Program-made: the position numbers and the translations under genes | Assembly (NCBI GenBank): GCA_020226215.1 | Contig: CM035232.1 | Location: forward strand, 19,132,316-19,196,315 | DNA from: Sindora glabra | Taxonomy: Eukaryota; Streptophyta; Magnoliopsida; Fabales; Fabaceae | Direction of reading: 5' to 3' | Length of the DNA: 64,000 bases | In this document: in pieces, positions 60,319-64,000 of the stretch | Position numbering within the stretch: the first letter of the stretch is position 1 | How the letters are laid out: each line of letters starts with the position of its first letter | The notes under the pieces: generated by a model | Database searches by the model: none | What the model saw: the letters and a program-made list of their open reading frames with translations, nothing else | What the model was told of the DNA's origin: nothing

Positions 60319-60790
60319 ATGTCAAATAGAAAGTATGAATGTGGCTTTGAAAAATTAAAGAAAAAAAGAAAAGTTGAAAACTTAATTCAATCTCAACGCG
60401 ATGCTTTTGATAAATTTGTTATTATTTATAAAAAGAATATAACAATTAGTTCAATTGATGAAGAAATGATAGAACAATCATCTGTAAATGATGTCGAAAA
60501 CACTAATAATTCTAATTCTAATTAAGAACAAGTAGAAGATAAAAATTTAAATGAAGATAATTTAGTAGAGGTGAATGTTGATAATACTTGTAACGGTTGC
60601 TACTGCAGAATGAAGTTTCTTAAAATTAAAATTGCTCAAATTCCATTTGAGATCAACTATATTATAAGATAAATCATATTATTTATTGAGAGTAAAATGT
60701 TGAAATTACTTAATTCTAAAATTTTGATAGGTGATTTTGCAGTTCAAAAAATTAGAAAAATAATATGAAAATTTGATGATTTATATTATA
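60319..60790 (+). pseudogene. hAT transposase, N- and C-terminal scraps joined
   Basis: ATG at 60319 opens MSNRKYECGFEKLKKKRKVE, then NLIQSQRDAFDKFV and an acidic stretch, ending at TAA 60525. This is the N-terminus of plant hAT (TTF-type zinc finger/hAT dimerisation) transposases, which start M.KRKHESG..KRKK..... After a gap, IESKMLKLLNSKILIGDFAV and QKIRKI at about 60685-60765 match their C-terminal IExxML..I....LI.DFA.QKxRK. The TTF zinc finger, catalytic core and most of the dimerisation domain are gone, so the protein cannot be active. Confidence 0.75.
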
Positions 60791-60864
60791 CTAAGGACAT
60801 TTAATAATTTTGCCTAAGACTCCAAAATATTTAAAATGTCTAGACACGGCCTTGATTATCAAAA

Positions 60865-61425
60865 TTAATTTATAAATTTTTCCTGTGATATTTTGATGTG
60901 ATTAACATTTTTAAATGTTATATAAAAATCTTGTAGCATGATAATAAAGAGTTAAAATGATAAATTGTTGTAATGTGAATGAAATATTTAGATTCAACCA
61001 TTCATTTAAAAGATACGTATATTATAATTATCTATCTTGACTTTCTTATTGGTCTCTTGACCACAATTTTTTTTTTTAATTTTCTTAACATTATATAATT
61101 GTACAACCAATAAATTTGTCGTATTAAGTAATGTATTGATGTAAAATATTTTACGGATGAGTTAAAAAAATTTAATAAAAAATTAATATAAATTAAAATT
61201 TTCAATAAAAATAAATAAATTTTAATAATTTTTTATTAATATAATAATATATAAGTGATTAGTAATGTAAAGCTAATTTATATTCACAATAATTCAAATT
61301 TAAATTCTTAAATAATTGTACTATGGAAGCAAGTTAGTTACAAGTAAAATTACAAAAAATTATATAATTAATTTTATTAATTAATTACTTAATTAAAAAT
61401 TAAATTAACAGGCCATTGAACGAAT
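60865..61425. other. AT-rich upstream region of the FLX-like gene
   Basis: No ORF. It should contain the distal promoter of the gene at 61430 onward; I see no clear TATA box. Confidence 0.45.
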
Positions 61426-61429
61426 ATCG

Positions 61430-61588
61430 CGGTGGTGGGGCAAATACAAATTCTCCAGGCCTGCGTCTCCTTTACGTGTGTTTTCCGGTAAATTGGGTTG
61501 GTCTCCCCGCCCACCCGCCCTTCCTCCATTCCACAGATTGATCGACAACGCAATCTACAGAGATTTAAGAGCTGTCTCTTCCATTCAG
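61430..61588 (+). other. 5'UTR exon of the FLX-like gene
   Basis: GC rises abruptly at 61425, followed by leader-like sequence ending at CATTCAG|GTAAGC. The donor at 61589 pairs with the acceptor TTGACAG at 62291-62297, leaving 8 nt before the ATG. The 709-bp intron carries a (CT)n tract near 61621-61640. The exact transcription start is unknown. A 77-codon reading from 61478 crosses the donor site and is not coding. Confidence 0.7.
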
Positions 61589-62305
61589 GTAAGCCCCCTC
61601 TTGCGCCACTTTCTTCCTAAACTCTCTCTCTCTCTCTCTGACCCAATATGGCTTTCTATTTATTTCTTTTGTCTAAGAACAGCGACGACTCATGTTTTTA
61701 CTGTAGCTTAGCTTTCTGCTTGCATTCTTCATTTGTTCAGTGATTTTTCTCTCTCAATTTGGGATGGATTGTTGGGCTCTTTTTTCTGGGATACAATATC
61801 CATTTACAGATATGGATGGAATAAGCACACTATTTAATTCGGTTATTATGTTTTGCAGCTGGGGAATTCTTGTTGACAATTCATTTTACATGATGTAAAT
61901 TTGAGCCGCACAATATTTAATTCCGAAATATTTAGGTCAATTAAGGTCCCTTGATGAGCAATTTATGTGCTTGATCTTATTTGAAGTCAAGCAACCAAGG
62001 AAAAACACCTCAAGAACCTTCCTTTCTTAACGAAAGCATGGTAAACAAAACTGGTTTTACAAATGCTGTTGTAAAACTGTATGATTATATATAATCTAAC
62101 AGTGAGAGATGTAATTCAATCATATATTGTAAGGATTATTTGTCAAGTGTCAACACAAGAAGATGAGGAGTTTTGAAATGGAAAATTAATTTATATTTCT
62201 TGCTTTACCCATGTTTGTTTGTATTCTGAATTTCATCCGGTTTATAGAAATTTAGAAAGAGTTGGGTATTGATCTCTGCTTCACTTTGATTTGACAGTCT
62301 TACTA

Positions 62306-63858
62306 ATGGCTGCCAGAGGCAAAATTGAGGGGCGCTCTAACCAAGCGCCTGGGATGATGCGCCATGGTTCATATCCTGGTGTAAGTGCTGCTTCTGGCCA
62401 TCATCCTTTGGAGAATAAAATTGCAACTCAGGCAGAAGAAATAGACCGACTTGCAGGGGATAACCGTCGTTTGGCCAGTACAGATGTAGCACTGCGAAAG
62501 GAGCTTGTTGCTGCTGAGCAAGAATTGCAAAAACTGAAGGCACATATTAGGAGCATCCAGACTGAAAGCGACATACAGATTAGAGTTTTAGTGGATAAGA
62601 TTGCTAAAATGGAGAAAGATGTTAGAGCTGGTGAGAGTGTGAAGAAGGATCTGCAACAGGCCCGTATAAATGCTCAAAGCTTGGCTGCTGCCAGACAAGA
62701 GCTGAGTGGCCAAATTCAGCGAGCCACTCTAGAACTGCAGAAAGCCCGTAGTGACATTAAGCTCCTGCCAGATTTGCAGGCTGGAATGGACAGCTTAGCG
62801 GAAGAACAGCAGAGGGTGCGGTGAGTGGTGCAGTTTGTCGAGTTTGTTTGCTTTGTGCTTGTCGATAAGAACTCATACTAGACTAGTTAGAATGCTTAAT
62901 CCAGTGTTTTATTGTGAGAACGGACATATAAAGTCACTTAATCAGGCTGATTTTTCCCCAACTGAGTAAATTTGCAATGCAAGTACTACTCGCTAGGATT
63001 TTTCCTACCGTTGGATCATCTGATCAAGAATAGGATCGGCTTGCATCTCATATCAAGAATGTTATCTTTCTAGTGGGTGTGCCCAAAGGCTTTACTATTA
63101 TGTCTTTATTGTTATGATCCACTATTGGCTGCTAGGCCGTGGCATGAAAACTTTTGAGACTAAAACAGACTTTATGTATATAACTCTTCCATCATTTGCA
63201 TGTGTTGAAGTGATTTAAACCTCGTTGTTTGAAACTTTAAGTCTTGATTTAAGTTGCATTTATTATTTTCAAGTGCCATTCTCTGCCTAAAATTTTCAAT
63301 ATTTTAGAGTTTAGGATAATGTGTTGATACAAATTTCTTTGTTGCAGTTTGTTGCTTTTAATTATTCATTAATTTTTGGAAAATCTGTCTAGTGATTCTA
63401 TAAATCTGTTTGGTATTAGTGCCACATTTGAGTATGAAAAGAACAAAAACATAGAGCTAGTGGAGCAAATGAAAGCAACAGAGAAGAATCTTATCACAAT
63501 GGCAAAGGAGGTAGAAATATTACGAGCTGAGATCTTGAATGCAGAAAAAAGAGTACGCGGTAACTGTTGCTCTGGTGTACTGCTGTCTCATCTATAAATT
63601 TCCAATTTATTTGTATTTCTGATGCCTTTTTTAAATGTGAACACAGCACCTAATCTGTACAGTGCCACTCCCGCAGTACAAGGTAGTGGGGGCTTCATTG
63701 ATGTTTATGGGAGAGCTCATGCTCAGATGGCTGTCAGCCAAGTAGGGGAGAGAGTCATACCATATGGTGACAGCAATGGTGTCACAGCTGTCAATAGTGC
63801 TGGTGGTGGCAGTGCTGTTTGGGCAGGACAATATGATCCCTCAGTTGGTTGGAGGTGA
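62306..63858 (+). CDS. FLX-like coiled-coil protein (FLC EXPRESSOR family), 288 aa
   Basis: Coding exons 62306-62820, 63420-63559 and 63647-63858 join in frame: CG|T restores an Arg at the RATFEYEK junction, and G|CA an Ala at APNLYSATP. Residues 1-30 are a flexible N-terminus (MAARGKIEGRSNQAPG). HHPLENKIATQAEEIDRLAG starts the coiled coil, about residues 33-217, with DNRRLASTDVALRKEL, AARQELSGQIQ, LLPDLQAGMDSL and NLITMAKEVEILRAEI. These are conserved FLX/FLX-like blocks. A Gly-rich tail ends AVWAGQYDPS. Arabidopsis FLX acts with FRIGIDA to promote FLC transcription and so delay flowering; FLX-like members may have other roles. The sequence seems closest to FLX-like 2/3. Upstream reading from a TTG at 62291 is not used. 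The ORF is intact. Confidence 0.9.
62821..63419 (+). other. Intron of the FLX-like gene
   Basis: GTGAGT donor and a TTAG acceptor; 599 bp. It falls within the coiled coil between V171 and R172. The other coding intron is 63560-63646 (87 bp, GTAACT donor, ACACAG acceptor). Confidence 0.88.
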
Positions 63859-64000
63859 AGTTTAACCAGCAAGTCAACAACTAAATGCTACTCTTGCCTT
63901 GAGACTTTGCTGGTGATGAAGCTGGGTAATTGATAGTTCTATTATATGTGAAACAAAATTGGGTGGCTTTGACCTCAATTCATTTTCTTTTAATGTCAGA
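63859..64000 (+). other. 3'UTR of the FLX-like gene
   Basis: Transcribed-looking sequence continues to the window edge. No clear AATAAA is seen, so polyadenylation probably lies outside. Confidence 0.5.

Larger units (their letters stand above)
59445..60854 (+). mobile_element. Internally deleted hAT element, 1410 bp
   Basis: Termini CAGAGCCGTGTCT (59445) and the inverse of CAAGGCCGTGTCT (to 60854) match at 11 of 13 positions and fit the CAGGGCCGG.. ends of plant hAT elements. Flanks ATTATCAC (59437-59444) and ATTATCAA (60855-60862) form an 8-bp target duplication with one difference. The left side holds a 180-bp tandem repeat. A transposase N-terminus begins at 60319 and a C-terminal relic ends near 60770, so most of the transposase is deleted. 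Confidence 0.87.

Noticed and set aside
61478..61711. 77-codon ORF in the FLX-like leader
   Set aside because: It crosses the GTAAGC donor of the 5'UTR exon, begins at a non-ATG codon and continues into the intron.

Overview
This window is plant nuclear DNA, almost certainly from a core eudicot. It is strongly AT-rich, has GT-AG introns, TATA-type promoters and long (TA)n microsatellites, and is dominated by decayed plant transposons. The species cannot be fixed from the sequence.

Only three genes look intact. Two paralogous secreted glycine/serine-rich proteins lie in tandem on the minus strand (46902-47345 and 49540-49980). Each has a signal peptide, a shared SESRVAR..LGLDLGG block and a TATA box about 140 bp upstream of the ATG. 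A FLX-like (FLC EXPRESSOR-like) coiled-coil gene occupies the right end on the plus strand (61.4-63.9 kb), with a 5'UTR intron, three coding exons and 288 codons. A TATA-type promoter at the extreme left points leftwards out of the window, so a fourth gene probably starts just outside.

Layout: 1-0.4 kb, minus-strand promoter. 1.3-2.6 kb, PIF/Harbinger-type element with TTA duplication and an almost pure A/T core. 2.6-17 kb, no recognisable gene: exon-like islands, a 64-bp minisatellite (9.26-9.66 kb), LTR-derived scraps and an organelle-like stretch (15.7-17.0 kb). 17.6-27.7 kb, CACTA-type sequence split by a complete but dead Ty1/copia element (21357-26745, minus strand, two 479-bp LTRs). 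28-34 kb, decayed LTR sequence, including a Ty3/gypsy LTR-like region with a 300-bp polypurine tract. 35.1-42.7 kb, a 7.6-kb CACTA element in which one TNP2 transposase copy (plus) interrupts a second, inverted copy (minus). 42.8-46.6 kb, copia 3' end and hAT-like sequence. 46.9-50.1 kb, the two secreted-protein genes with a microsatellite-rich spacer. 51.1-56.3 kb, a dead L1-type LINE (minus strand) interrupted by a hAT-like MITE. 59.4-60.9 kb, an internally deleted hAT element with a near-perfect 8-bp target duplication. 61.4-64 kb, the FLX-like gene.

The three intact genes share no evident pathway. I found no clearly new biological system. The observations most worth a second look are the nested inverted TNP2 copies, the CpG-rich array of short palindromes in the long copia leader, and the 69-bp repeat in the first secreted-protein gene, whose two copies differ only at synonymous sites.
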